Source: Bacteroidota bacterium (GTDB lineage Bacteria; Bacteroidota; Bacteroidia; Bacteroidales; P3). Taken from it: DNA of 64,000 bases. The stretch spans positions 1 to 64,000 of the forward strand of contig JAFNAR010000003.1 of assembly GCA_017860255.1 (NCBI GenBank), written 5' to 3'. The notes below the pieces were generated by a model. The model saw only the letters and a list, made by a program, of their open reading frames with translations. It ran no database searches and was not told the DNA's origin. Below are positions 1 to 9,600 of the stretch, in pieces (positions within the stretch are counted from its first letter, which is position 1; every line of letters starts with the position of its first letter). The translations under genes were made by a program, and so were the position numbers.

Positions 1-48
1 TACTAGAGAAATTATTTTCAATTTCTCTTCAATTGTGTGTTTGGACAT
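1..48 (-). CDS. Transposase OrfA-like N-terminus (partial)
   Basis: Sixteen codons are visible, reading MSKHTIEEKLKIISLV, running off the left edge. The pattern T-x-EEKL-x-II-x-V is typical of the first helix of the helix-turn-helix OrfA proteins of IS3/IS150-type elements. The length is too short for a firm family call. The ATG lies 10 bp inside the hairpin of the IS end, which is the expected position. Confidence 0.5.
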   Translation of the reverse strand, partial: MSKHTIEEKLKIISLV

Positions 49-97
49 AAATAATAAACCCCAAAAGTTTTTTGTCTAACTTTTGGGGTGCACTTCA
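1..97 (-). mobile_element. End of an IS3-like insertion sequence, cut by the window edge
   Basis: The minus strand carries the start of a transposase-like reading frame at 48..1. It is preceded by a perfect 11-bp inverted repeat (59-69 with 78-88, CCCCAAAAGTT and its complement around an 8-nt loop) and then TGAAGTGCACCCC. From memory this arrangement resembles the terminal region of IS3-family elements in Bacteroidetes. I placed the outer end near base 97 from that resemblance, and no target-site duplication can be checked because the other end is outside the window. The hairpin could also act as a terminator shielding the transposase from outside transcription. Confidence 0.55.
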
Positions 98-283
98 CTT
101 TTTAGTGTTTCGACGGCCTCTTTTCATCAAAAACACGGCCTCTTTTTTATTTTAGGTTAAGTTTTCATATTTATTCTAAAAAGAATTTAACTCTCGGTGG
201 AGAAACATTATAAATAAAACTCTTATTTGTAATCATTTTTAAGCTTATTTTTGAGAATTAAAACAATGGAAATTAGATATCAT

Positions 284-313
284 AACTAAAAAGAGAGGGA
301 TTTTGTCCCTCTC
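284..313 (-). terminator. Rho-independent terminator of the rsgA operon
   Basis: Read on the minus strand, GAGAGGGA and TCCCTCTC form an 8-bp stem (293-300 with 306-313) with a 5-nt loop, followed by five T and TAGTT. It lies about 50 bp after the rsgA stop. A second 8-bp hairpin (AAGTCTTT with AAAGACTT, about 317-342) sits between the stop and this terminator. Confidence 0.75.
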
Positions 314-362
314 CATAAGTCTTTTCTTGTTTTCAAAGACTTTAGTTCATTAATAGAAGATT

Positions 363-1412
363 TTATTGACTGTGTTTTTTATAGTCTTTTAGCATCTTGC
401 CAAAGGATTTATCTTTTTTTCTTTTCTCCTGTTCTGAAGCTGAAAAATGATAAGCTTCTTTGCGAAGTTTTAGATAGCTTTCGTAAACACTTGTATCTAA
501 GGTTCCATTTAGAAGTGCTTCAAGAACACTGCAACCAGGTTCATTGGTGTGAGTGCAGTCTTTATATCGGCATGATTTCTCTAATTCTGAAATATCTAAA
601 ACAGAAGATAAGGCATTTGCATTATCGGACGTTATTCCAAATTCTCTTATTCCTGGAGAGTCTATCAATACTCCTGAATTATTGAGTAAAACCATTTCTC
701 TTCGTGTTGAAGTGTGTCGCCCTTTCCCTGTTGAATCACTGATTGAAGATGTTGCTAATATTTCTTCCTGACACAAAGCATTTATAAGAGAACTTTTCCC
801 TACTCCTGAAGAGCCTGTAAATACTATTGTTTCTCCTTGTTTTATGTATTTACGTAAAGTATCTATCTTCTCTGGAGAATGTACACTGGTTATGAAAATA
901 GACATCTTATCGGAAAGATGTTTTAATGAATGTTTTATTTCTTCTTCATTAAAACCTAAGTCAGCCTTTGTCAATACTAATACTGGTGTTATACCTTCAT
1001 CTAATATCTGAACCATAAAACGTTCTATTCGTCTTACATTGAAATTAGAGTCTAAACTTTGTACTATAAATGCTTTATCAACATGAACAGCTATTGCCTG
1101 ACGTTCTGATATTGTTCCTGTTTTCTTTCTGTACAGGGTTTTTGTTCTCGGTAAGATATCATAAATTATTCCCTTGTCTTGGTCTGTGGGGTGAAAAATT
1201 ACCCAGTCTCCAGTGCAAGGATATTCTTCCGAAGTCCTTCCATATAACATGTTTCCTGTTAATTCACACAGGAACAAACCGTCTTCTGCAATTACTTCAT
1301 AGCATGTTCTATGTACTACTGATACACGACCATGTGAGAAATTATTAAACGGCGAAGATTGTTTTTGTTGGAACAATGTATTATTCCAACCATATAATGA
1401 TAGATTATTCAT
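363..1412 (-). CDS. rsgA: Ribosome small subunit maturation GTPase RsgA
   Basis: This 349-residue protein has the order expected for RsgA (YjeQ): an N-terminal OB-fold, a circularly permuted GTPase domain and a C-terminal zinc knuckle. The T-K-A-D base-recognition motif comes before the P-loop GSSGVGKSSLINAL (around residues 200-212), which proves the permutation. The zinc ligands appear as CRYKDCTHTNEPGC ending at residue 294. RsgA binds the 30S subunit late in assembly and releases RbfA on GTP hydrolysis. It is the second gene of a two-gene leftward operon, 23 bp after the methyltransferase stop. The full normal family length is present. Confidence 0.96.
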   Translation of the reverse strand: MNNLSLYGWNNTLFQQKQSSPFNNFSHGRVSVVHRTCYEVIAEDGLFLCELTGNMLYGRTSEEYPCTGDWVIFHPTDQDKGIIYDILPRTKTLYRKKTGTISERQAIAVHVDKAFIVQSLDSNFNVRRIERFMVQILDEGITPVLVLTKADLGFNEEEIKHSLKHLSDKMSIFITSVHSPEKIDTLRKYIKQGETIVFTGSSGVGKSSLINALCQEEILATSSISDSTGKGRHTSTRREMVLLNNSGVLIDSPGIREFGITSDNANALSSVLDISELEKSCRYKDCTHTNEPGCSVLEALLNGTLDTSVYESYLKLRKEAYHFSASEQEKRKKDKSFGKMLKDYKKHSQ

Positions 1413-1435
1413 TGTTATTAAAATTTAATGGTTAA

Positions 1436-2212
1436 TTAGTCTTGAGTTTTCTTGCATATAAAGAAGACATAACCAAAGTATTCTTTGTTGGTTTGGTAAT
1501 ATTCTATCTCTTGCTCCATTCTTTCAACAAAATCTTTAGCTGCAAAGCTGTAATTGTTTTCTTCAAGAAATGGTTGAAAATGAGTTTTTGCAATAGAATG
1601 ATAATTATCAATCCAAGTGTATTCTGGTAATATGAAATGAGCTATTGGTTTATAACCACAATCTTCAATTATCTTTAATTTTGTTGAAATCATATCTATC
1701 TCAGATACATTTTCTGTTATAAAACTTGAATCTTTTGGTCTTTGATTGCTTAACCAGCAGCATTCCGTTACTGCCATAAAGCCATTTGGTTTAAGGTATT
1801 GTTTCAACTCTCTTAATCCCTTTTCAAATCCTATATGATAAATTGAACCTTCAGCCCAAATTACATCAAATTCATTTGCCTTAAAAGGTAATTCACACAT
1901 TGAAGCAACAAGGCCGGTAACTTTATTGGTTAAATTCTTCTTTTTTATTCTGTCGTTAAGCCCTTCAATCATCTTGGGAGCTATATCAACTGCTGTAATT
2001 TCACAATCAATATTTGATGCAATAATTTCTGTTTGTTTTCCAATACCACATCCTAAATCTGCAATCTTAAGTTTGGAAGAAGTGTTATCCAAAAAGCTTA
2101 ATGCCTTAAGGGTTTCCTTTTCTCCGCCAGGACCTTGAGAACTAATGCCTGAAAAAAAGTTTATTACTAATTGAAAATCGAAATCTACTATTAATTTATT
2201 TTCTGTATTCAT
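1436..2212 (-). CDS. Class I SAM-dependent methyltransferase
   Basis: The protein (258 residues from the chosen start) has the Rossmann motif I IADLGCGIGKQT, the acidic loop after strand 2 (ITAVDIAPKMI) and motif IV FDVIWAEGSIYHIGFEKGL, which suits small-molecule methyltransferases of the UbiE/Methyltransf_11 type. The substrate cannot be named. I chose the ATG at 2212 over a TTG nine codons upstream because the residues before it are not family-like. It is cotranscribed with rsgA, and a consensus promoter lies 199 bp upstream at 2411-2441. Confidence 0.85.
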   Translation of the reverse strand: MNTENKLIVDFDFQLVINFFSGISSQGPGGEKETLKALSFLDNTSSKLKIADLGCGIGKQTEIIASNIDCEITAVDIAPKMIEGLNDRIKKKNLTNKVTGLVASMCELPFKANEFDVIWAEGSIYHIGFEKGLRELKQYLKPNGFMAVTECCWLSNQRPKDSSFITENVSEIDMISTKLKIIEDCGYKPIAHFILPEYTWIDNYHSIAKTHFQPFLEENNYSFAAKDFVERMEQEIEYYQTNKEYFGYVFFICKKTQD

Positions 2213-2410
2213 GATTATTTGTATTGTCTCACAAAGCAAATCTACTAATGATTTACAATTTGTGAGCGTTAAAATTATTTAAATAAATGACTATATCCCC
2301 AAATGAACTATTTGAGAACAACTAAAGGAAGAATCTGTTTATTTTACAGATTTTTATAATACAATATCCGAAATAAATAAATTATTAAACATCCAATGAT
2401 TTTAGACCAG

Positions 2411-2441
2411 CAAAATTATAAACAATAATTGAAATAACAAA
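2411..2441 (-). promoter_or_regulatory. Bacteroidetes-type promoter for the methyltransferase-rsgA operon
   Basis: On the minus strand TTTG (2441-2438), 19 bp and TAATTTTG (2418-2411) match the TTTG / TAnnTTTG consensus exactly. This predicts a leader of about 190 nt before the ATG at 2212. The leader contains a 7-bp hairpin (2332-2352, AATCTGT with ACAGATT). Nothing else was seen in the gap 2213-2499. Confidence 0.55.
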
Positions 2442-2499
2442 ATCAAATCAATAATTTATCTCCCTAAAAGATAATATTTTCTTACTCTTATCTTGCAAT

Positions 2500-2520
2500 C
2501 AAAATATATTTGTAAATTTG
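2500..2520 (+). promoter_or_regulatory. Putative promoter -7 region shared with the 4515 gene
   Basis: TATATTTG at 2505-2512 fits the -7 consensus TAnnTTTG. The whole 21-bp stretch is identical to 4470-4490, in front of a glycosyltransferase. The -33 element is weak (TTTTC near 2477). The 21-bp identity is longer than the consensus requires, so the two promoters may be copies of one another. Confidence 0.45.
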
Positions 2521-2595
2521 CTAAGAGATTTTTAGTTAAAAGTAACAAACTTAAAAATAGAATTATTAATCGGAGTAAAATTTATATTTAAGATT

Positions 2596-2985
2596 ATGAG
2601 AGTATTAAAAACTATCCTTTTAGGATTATTATTTATTGTATGTTTTGTTTCTTGTGATTGTATAATAGAGAAAAATGTGAAAGTGATTGATTCAGAAACA
2701 AAATTACCAATAGGAGAAGTTAAAATAATTGTAGATTATGATGAAGATCAATATTTTTATACAGATAGCCTTGGTGAATATTTTTTATCTCGAATTACAG
2801 GATGTAGTTGTAAATGTGCAACAATATCTTTTGAGAAAGAAGGATATAATACAATTACACAAGAATTGAATACTTCTTCTTCTGACGACATTACTATTAT
2901 GCTTTATCCTATAAATTCTAAGGCAAATATTAAACCCTTCTAAGATGAGGTGTATGTTTTCTATTTTGATAAAAGCAAAGGATAA
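2596..2985 (+). pseudogene. Internally deleted lipoprotein, paralogue of the 3081 gene
   Basis: The open part (2596-2943, 115 residues) has a lipoprotein signal (FVSCDC) and a carboxypeptidase-regulatory-like beta-sandwich. It closely follows the first 110 residues of the next gene (both contain DSETKLPI and a TDSLG motif). Directly after the TAA stop, in the same frame, DEVYVFYFDKSKG is encoded and ends at 2985. This matches DEVYVFYFEK in the C-terminal part of the 265-residue neighbour. About 100 codons between these points are missing and the junction makes a stop. The N-terminal piece could still be exported. Confidence 0.75.
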
Positions 2986-3007
2986 TTTTACCCAAACAAA
3001 GAGTTAG

Positions 3008-3071
3008 AAAATTAAAACCTTGTTTCAGTAAATTAAAACAAGGTTTCAGTAAAATGAAATAAAGAATCAAA
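3008..3071 (+). repeat. 21-22 bp periodic repeat, about 3 units
   Basis: Units of 22 and 21 bp start at 3008 and 3030. Each reads A-rich, then AATTAAAAC, then GTTTCAGT, and a weaker third unit starts at 3051. The second unit holds a partly inverted CCTTG/CAAGG segment relative to the first. The tract fills the gap between the two lipoprotein paralogues and is one of seven such tracts in the window. Confidence 0.6.
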
Positions 3072-3080
3072 TTTGAAATT

Positions 3081-3878
3081 ATGAGAATAATAAAAACCAT
3101 TCTTCCAGGATTATTAATAGTCGTATTTTTTGTTGGTTGTGATTGTGTTATTCACAGAAATGGAAGAGTGTATGATTCTGAAACAAAATTACCTATTAAA
3201 GATGTGAGAGTGCATATTGTTAATGCCGACGAAATTGATGAATATACTGATAGTCTTGGCTATTTTGAAGTGAGGAAACTTTCAGGTGGATTTTATTGTA
3301 ACGGTGATATGACATTATCTTTTGATAAAGATGGTTATAATAAAAGTAGCCAATTCATTGAATCGAATTCTGATAGTATTTTCTTTCTTACTCCTGATAA
3401 AAATAAGAAAAAAATCGAGTTGAAACCTTGGAATTGCAAGAAAAGAAATGGAAATTGTAAAGATGAATGTAATTTCTTGAGTAACTTTATCCAATTTGGT
3501 AATATTAAAATTGATACAACTAAACTTTGGAATTTTGAATACAATAAATCTTTTATTTTAAAATCATTTCCAAGAGAGTATTTTGATAAAGACAATATAA
3601 TCTTTAATACATCAATAGAGAATATTAAGGATTATGGAAAATGTTATATTACGGAGTTTAAGTTTTTCCATCATTACGGAGCAGATCAAGAAAGAGTATA
3701 TGTAATGTTAAATCCTTCTAAAGATGAGGTATATGTTTTCTATTTTGAGAAAATAGTAATAGAAAAGAATTCTAATATTAAACTGTATTTTAATACAAGA
3801 GGGAAAGTATCTCAAAGAAATATCAAATATTCTCCAAAAGATAAGTCATTTGTTTTAGATTGTAATAGCATCAAGTAA
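3081..3878 (+). CDS. Lipoprotein with carboxypeptidase-regulatory-like domain
   Basis: The 265-residue protein starts with a hydrophobic signal and the lipobox-like FFVGCDC, so it is probably a lipid-anchored envelope protein. Residues about 28-110 form a CarboxypepD_reg-like beta-sandwich (VYDSETKLPIKDVRV, YTDSLGYF, SFDKDGYN). The C-terminal half has no recognised family. A shortened paralogue lies directly upstream, and another lipoprotein follows after 6 bp, so 3081 and 3885 are likely cotranscribed. The function is unknown. Lipoprotein clusters like this are common in Bacteroidota. Confidence 0.75.
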   Translation: MRIIKTILPGLLIVVFFVGCDCVIHRNGRVYDSETKLPIKDVRVHIVNADEIDEYTDSLGYFEVRKLSGGFYCNGDMTLSFDKDGYNKSSQFIESNSDSIFFLTPDKNKKKIELKPWNCKKRNGNCKDECNFLSNFIQFGNIKIDTTKLWNFEYNKSFILKSFPREYFDKDNIIFNTSIENIKDYGKCYITEFKFFHHYGADQERVYVMLNPSKDEVYVFYFEKIVIEKNSNIKLYFNTRGKVSQRNIKYSPKDKSFVLDCNSIK

Positions 3879-3884
3879 TTTATT

Positions 3885-4421
3885 ATGAAAAAACGAATTA
3901 ATTTTATTGTCAATATATCTAAAGGTTTTAGAGTATTTATGCTTTTAAGTTCTCTTGCTTTTCTTTTTAATAGTTGTATAACTTATAAAGATTTACCTGA
4001 AAATGTTAGCGAAAAGTCAAAAATATCAGGGTTGTATATAAATGATTCATATGATAAAGAAGATACTAGAATTTGGCAATTATTAGATTATAAGCATGAG
4101 ATTAAAAAGGATAGTATGATTGTTAAAATAGATATTTTAGATAAGAAAAAATTAAGTTTTACATTCATCAAAGATAATGAGGTAATTGGCAAAAAAATCA
4201 TTAAAGGAAAATTTAAGGAAGATAATTGTTTTTACAAAAGGAGATTTTTTTATATAATCCCTATTGCTCCTATTTTATGGGGGTTTGAAAATAATCAAAC
4301 AAGAATCTATCTTTTCAACAACGAACTTGTTATAGAAAAAGCTTATAATTATGGAGGAGTATTTATTTTTATGGCAAGTGGAGATAAAGGTAATTATGTT
4401 CATAGATTCAAACGCATATAG
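3885..4421 (+). CDS. Hypothetical lipoprotein
   Basis: The 178-residue product has a long N-terminal region and then a hydrophobic segment ending in FLFNSC, a plausible lipobox with Cys near residue 31. The rest is rich in beta-prone charged segments and has no motif I recognise. It follows the previous lipoprotein gene by 6 bp, which suggests one transcript. The signal sequence is unusually far from the first Met, so an internal start is possible. Confidence 0.6.
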   Translation: MKKRINFIVNISKGFRVFMLLSSLAFLFNSCITYKDLPENVSEKSKISGLYINDSYDKEDTRIWQLLDYKHEIKKDSMIVKIDILDKKKLSFTFIKDNEVIGKKIIKGKFKEDNCFYKRRFFYIIPIAPILWGFENNQTRIYLFNNELVIEKAYNYGGVFIFMASGDKGNYVHRFKRI

Positions 4422-4469
4422 TATTTAAAATCCATAAAACATAATAATTCTGTCATTATCCCACCCTCT

Positions 4470-4490
4470 CAAAATATATTTGTAAATTTG
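4470..4490 (+). promoter_or_regulatory. Putative promoter -7 region for the 4515 glycosyltransferase
   Basis: TATATTTG at 4475-4482 matches TAnnTTTG, and the surrounding 21 bp are identical to 2500-2520. No good TTTG is present at the -33 position. The distance to the chosen ATG (4515) is 32 bp, normal for a short leader. Confidence 0.45.
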
Positions 4491-4514
4491 TCGCTATAAA
4501 TTTTGTTATTGTTT

Positions 4515-5552
4515 ATGAGCGAAAGAAAATTATTGGTTGTTGGTAGTAGTGGTATTCATACTTTTAATACTATTGATTTAATTAAGGATTATTTCTCTGA
4601 TATATTTCTTATTACAGATAAGGAGTATGATGATTTTAAGGAAATTGAGCATAAGATTTTTGACTTCTCTTTTTCCAATCCTGTTAATATTCCTTTACTT
4701 CCTCATAAAATAAACAGAGTAATAAAAGAGTATAAACCTGATTTTATTATTATTATTCAAGTTTCTACAAGTGCTTTCAGTACCATTATTGCCAATACAA
4801 AGAATATTCCAACCCTGGTTATTGCTTTGGGCAGTGATGTTTTGACTATTCCTCAAAATGGTTTCTTCTATAAACAATTGGCAAAGTTTGTTCTTAAGAA
4901 AGGGAAATACTTTAATACTGGGGCAAAGTTTGCAGCTGAAAAGATGAATGCTTTGGCTGGTAGGGATTTGAATGTTGTTGTTGCTAATTCGGGTTTTGAA
5001 CCTGGTTGCAAGCCAATGGAAAAACAGAATATTGTTTACTCAAATCGTTTGCATAAGTCTTTGTATCGTATTCCTCAAATTGTTGAAGCCTTTGCAAGGT
5101 TTGTGAAAAATGGCAGAGAGGATTGGAAACTGGTTATTGGAGCTACTGGAGATGAAGAAAATCTAAAACAAAAATCAAAAGAATTAGGGATTGAAGATAA
5201 GGTAGAGTTTATTGGTTGGGTGGAAAAGGAAACAAATAACTATTATTATTCTATTTCAAAGATATGGGTTTCAATTCCTGAAACAGACAATACTCCAATT
5301 TCTCTAATGGAAGCAATGGCAGCAGGTTGTATTCCTGTTATGAGTGATTTAATTGCCAATAGGGAATGGGTTGAGGATGGAAAGAATGGAATAATTGTTT
5401 CGGATTATTCTTCAAACTATATAGAAAGAGCATTGGAATTGGATTATGATAGTTTGGTAAGATATAATATTGATTTAATGGAAAGAGAAGGAACTAAGGA
5501 TGCAAACCGTAGGAAGTTCTATTCAATATTTGACAAAGAATTTAAAAGCTAA
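4515..5552 (+). CDS. Glycosyltransferase, GT-B fold (GT4-like)
   Basis: The 345-residue protein begins with a GT-B N-terminal strand (KLLVVGSSGIHTFNT). It carries the C-terminal Glycos_transf_1 pattern: NRLHKSLYRIPQIVEAF, then KVEFIGWV, then SIPETDNTPISLMEAMAAGCIPV, where the E-x7-E sugar-nucleotide motif is recognisable. It probably adds a sugar to a lipid-linked surface glycan at the cytoplasmic face of the inner membrane. I chose ATG 4515 rather than the TTG at 4503. Its stop overlaps the ATG of a 9-codon remnant (TAATG), and a diverged copy of its last 20 residues reappears at 11443-11523. Confidence 0.85.
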   Translation: MSERKLLVVGSSGIHTFNTIDLIKDYFSDIFLITDKEYDDFKEIEHKIFDFSFSNPVNIPLLPHKINRVIKEYKPDFIIIIQVSTSAFSTIIANTKNIPTLVIALGSDVLTIPQNGFFYKQLAKFVLKKGKYFNTGAKFAAEKMNALAGRDLNVVVANSGFEPGCKPMEKQNIVYSNRLHKSLYRIPQIVEAFARFVKNGREDWKLVIGATGDEENLKQKSKELGIEDKVEFIGWVEKETNNYYYSISKIWVSIPETDNTPISLMEAMAAGCIPVMSDLIANREWVEDGKNGIIVSDYSSNYIERALELDYDSLVRYNIDLMEREGTKDANRRKFYSIFDKEFKS

Positions 5553-5578
5553 TGGCAGAAAGAATAAAATATTTTTGA
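5552..5578 (+). pseudogene. Start remnant of a lost downstream glycan gene
   Basis: The 4515 gene ends in TAATG, the arrangement typical of translationally coupled genes. The ATG opens a reading frame MAERIKYF that stops after eight residues. The same TAATGG junction occurs at 11521-11526, where the following gene is intact. I infer that this is the beginning of a glycosyltransferase disrupted when the T9SS genes at 5690-11364 arrived. It is too short for proof. Confidence 0.35.
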
Positions 5579-5582
5579 AGAT

Positions 5583-5615
5583 TTTGTATTTATGTTGAAT
5601 TATTTAATATATTTG
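5583..5615 (+). promoter_or_regulatory. Bacteroidetes-type promoter for the T9SS gene pair
   Basis: TTTG (5583-5586), 21 bp and TATATTTG (5608-5615) match the consensus. It lies 75 bp before the 5690 gene, so the two secreted-protein genes have their own promoter inside the glycan cluster. Confidence 0.55.
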
Positions 5616-5689
5616 CCTCGAATTATATCTTTAAATTGTTTTAGATTAGCATTATAATAATAGAAAATCACAAATAAATAATTAGCCTT

Positions 5690-6616
5690 ATGAAAAAAGT
5701 TTTCCTCATTTTAATCATCTGCTTAATCAGTTTATCAAGCAAGATTAGTTATTCTCAAGTTAATAAGTCAATTATTGACACAACAAAGCAATGGAATGTT
5801 TTGCATACTTTTAGGGGGACTCAAGAATTAAAAAAAACTACCAATTTATATAGGATTCTTTCAGAAGATACAATTATTGATGGTAGGAACTATTTTAAAC
5901 TCCAAAAAACAATTAATTATGATACAAACTTAACTGCTAATTGGCAAACTATTGACTGGATTAGAGAAGATAGCAACAGAGTATATGTTTTCACTTACAA
6001 TAATACATCTTGTAATGGGGATAGTTATGATTTCCCAAGAGAATATATTTTATTAGATTTCAATCTTAGCCTAAATGATACGTTTCATATTACATATGAA
6101 AATTATTTGGCTTATTCTGACCCTTTGGTTGTAAGCTTTATTGATTCTGTTTTAATAGATAATCAATATTGTAAAAGAATCTTTTTTAATGGAGAAGTTC
6201 CTCTTTATCCTCAATCAGGAGTTTATTGGATTGAAGGAATTGGAAGCAATGGAGATTTTATTAACCATTATGATCATTCTCATTCAACTTGGAATCTTTT
6301 ATGTGCTTATAAAAACAATAATATAATTTATGATGCTGGATACGGCTATTGTTATATGCGTTTAGATACAAAAGAAATTGAAGCAAACAATAACCAAATT
6401 AAAGTCTATCCAACACTAATTGATAAAGAGATAAATATTAGTTCGGATAAATATCCAATAAGTTTAAGTGTAATTGATTTATTTGGAAGGGAAGTTTTTA
6501 GAAAAGAAATATATAATAACATAACAATTAATTTAGATTTCCTAAAGAAAGGAATCTATATATTAAAACTTAAGCGTAAAGACACTATTATTAACAAAAA
6601 GATAATTAAAAAATAA
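5690..6616 (+). CDS. Secreted T9SS-dependent protein, function unknown
   Basis: The 308-residue protein has a signal peptide (cleavage likely after SKISYS) and ends in a type A T9SS sorting domain of about 75 residues: VYPTLIDKEINISS, then SVIDLFGREV, then LKKGIYILKL and a lysine-rich end. The part between has no family I recognise. It is therefore predicted to cross the outer membrane and be attached to the surface or released. The M6-like protease gene follows after 8 bp with a nearly identical start region, so the two are cotranscribed. Confidence 0.75.
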   Translation: MKKVFLILIICLISLSSKISYSQVNKSIIDTTKQWNVLHTFRGTQELKKTTNLYRILSEDTIIDGRNYFKLQKTINYDTNLTANWQTIDWIREDSNRVYVFTYNNTSCNGDSYDFPREYILLDFNLSLNDTFHITYENYLAYSDPLVVSFIDSVLIDNQYCKRIFFNGEVPLYPQSGVYWIEGIGSNGDFINHYDHSHSTWNLLCAYKNNNIIYDAGYGYCYMRLDTKEIEANNNQIKVYPTLIDKEINISSDKYPISLSVIDLFGREVFRKEIYNNITINLDFLKKGIYILKLKRKDTIINKKIIKK

Positions 6617-6624
6617 TTAGCCAT

Positions 6625-9600
6625 ATGAAAAAAGTAATATTATTGTGTTTAGGATTAATCTTTTTAAGTAGTATTAATAGTTATGCTCAAGATGCAGTAT
6701 ATAGAAGTGATTATGGATCTGCATTCACACCAAAAGGGAAACTAAAAATATTGGTAGTTTGTGTTAAATTTAAAGATCATAATGTAGATGATGTTAATTG
6801 GCCTTTAAATCAAGGATTGCCAAATTGGGCATTAAATAATGAATTTCTTTATGAAGATACAGTCGCCTTTAATAATATCTCGGAGAATGATAATAGTTTA
6901 TCAAGATATTTTTATGAAATGTCCAAACAACTTCCTGTAGATAAAAGATTTAAATTATATGGGAGTTTTTTGCCTGTAGAAATTGAGAATTATGCAGGAA
7001 AATCAAGTTGGCAGGGGTTAGTCTCTTTAGCTGTTGAAAAAATGAAAAATATACCAAATATAGATTCTATATTATCAACTTTTGATAACAGAAAATCTTC
7101 TATATGGGTAAGAGATAATTCTGAAGATATTGAAGGAGATGGTTATGTTGACTATGTTATATTTAATTTTAGATATTCAAATACTTGGAATGAATCACAG
7201 GTTCCTATCCAAGGGATTAATGATTGGGATGGTAGTGGGGGAGGTATAGCTGAAGTTTCTGGTAAAATAGGAAATATTAATTTGTCAAATGGTTTTATAG
7301 CAGCATCTTGTATTAGCAAACAAATAAAAACTTATACACATGAATTTGGACATAATGTATATAATGCGCCTCATTATGGGACAGTAAATGGTGTTTCTTA
7401 TTCAGGGACTGGAGAAAATTTTTATCATTTGCAAGCAACAAAATTTTGGGGACTAATGTCATGTAATACTAATGAAATATTTGGATGTGCAAATGCCTGG
7501 GAAAGTTATTTATTAGGATGGAATGATATAAAATATGATTTGAATGATTTTTCAAATGATACAATCATTGTATTAAAAGATTATATGTCTTCAGGAGAGG
7601 CCATTAGAATAAGAGTTCCATATTTTTCATATAATTATTTAACAGGACAAGAATATCAATATATTTGGATTGAAAACCATCAAGGGATTAACAAATTTGA
7701 TCAAAGATTAGATTTTGTTTCTGATTTATGTGGAACACCTTTACCTCCTTCTCCAAAAGGTTTAATGATATATTCTGAATATATTTTAAATGATAGATTA
7801 ACTACATCACAGACAATTACAGAAAGAGGAGGATGTGGGCTTTACTTATATGATAGAGGTGGTAGGTTTGATTTTAACGTTTTAAATGTAGATAGTACAA
7901 ATTCGGCTTATTGTTGGAATAAAATATACAACTTTAATAAAGGAGAAGAGAATCCATATAGTGGTTATAGTTTATCTTCAGTTTATCATAATGACAAAGA
8001 TAATAATGGAGAAATTAATTGGGAAGAATTTGATGATTTCGTTGAGTTAGATGGTAATGTTATATATGGTAATTATGCTTCTAACTCAGCTTTTAGAGTG
8101 GGAGATTCTATTGGAATTGGGACTAATCCACCGATAATGACATTTCAGCGATTCTGGAAAGGTATTTCAATTCAGCCACAGTTATATCAAAAGCTTCACC
8201 CAATGTATTTAAATGGAATATCAATAAAAGTCCTTAGTCAAGATTCATTAGGAAATATGACCGTTAGAATAAGATTTCATGATTATAATTTTAATAATGA
8301 TATTAGAATGTGTGGGGATATTGTTTTCCCTCCTGATACAATAAATATTAATGCTAATATTACTATAGATAAAAGTGGCACAACAAATAGAATGACGAAG
8401 TATAATGGAGAATTTATTAATCCTTCAATTATTACTACCGCTAAAAATAGTTATTTAAGAGTTAAAGAAAATAAAAATATAATTATACAAAAAGAAAGTG
8501 TTTTTGTTTTAGATAGTAATGCAACAATAGAATTAAATGAAAATTCAAGAATAATTGTAGATTCAAGTGCAACATTAATAATAAAACCCAATACAAATTT
8601 AATATTAAATGGCAATAGTAAAATAGACGTAAAAAATGGCGCTTTTATTTGTATTGCAAAGGATGCAAATATAGATTTAGGGAATGGAGGTATAATTAAT
8701 TTTTATCCAAATGCAAGTTTGGGAGTAAATTCTTATGCAACATATAGAAGATATAATAATGGTTGTTTATCAACATTAGATAGTATTCCCAATATAGGTT
8801 GTGGTGCAATAATAGATAATGTAATAACAGAAACACACGGTAATGAGACTTGGACAACTCCAAAAATTTTAGGAGACGATTTTATTGTAAAATCAGGACA
8901 TACATTAACTATTCAAAACACTACAATATCACTAACCCCAAAAGTAAAAATAAAAGTAGAGCCAAATGCAAAACTTATAATAGATAATTCTACTCTTACA
9001 AGTTATGTTGATGGAAATTGTGAAGGAGATTATTGGGGAGGAATAGAAATATATGGCAATAAGAACCAAAGTCAATTAGTACAATATCAGGGATATTTAG
9101 AATTAAAGAATAATTCAATAATAGAGAATGCAAGAAATGCTGTTTCACTTTGGAAAAGTGACGATTGGAACTCAATGGGAGGAATTGTAAATGCAAGTAA
9201 TACTACCTTTAGGAATAATATAAGGAGTGTTGAGTTTATGTCTTATAAAAATATAAACACAAATAATGAAGAAATAGATAATGTAAGTAAATTTACAAAT
9301 TGTACATTTGAGTGGAATGAAAATATGTATTCAAATGATAAACAAAGATTAGATCATGTTACATTATGGGATGTTAAAGGAGTAAAATTTATTGCATGTG
9401 ATTTAAAAAATACATTAACAAATAATGATGAAGTATCAAAACAAGGAATATATTCAGAAGAAGCAGGATTTACAGTGCAGGGTAAAATTATTTCAATACC
9501 AACAGGAATAGAAATTGATAGGAGTGAGTTTATAAATTTGACATATGGAATAAGAGCTGAAAATATTTCACATAGTAAAAGTTTTAATGTGCAGACATCA

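Noticed and set aside
113..146. Direct repeat ACGGCCTCTTTT (113-124 and 135-146) beside the IS end
   Set aside because: It is a single 12-bp pair with 22-bp spacing. It fits the period of the other tracts but is too little evidence to add, and may be the remains of a terminator split by the IS.
2332..2352. Rho-independent terminator or riboswitch in the methyltransferase leader
   Set aside because: The 7-bp AATCTGT/ACAGATT hairpin has a T-rich tail on the plus strand, where no gene precedes it. No wider conserved fold is recognisable.
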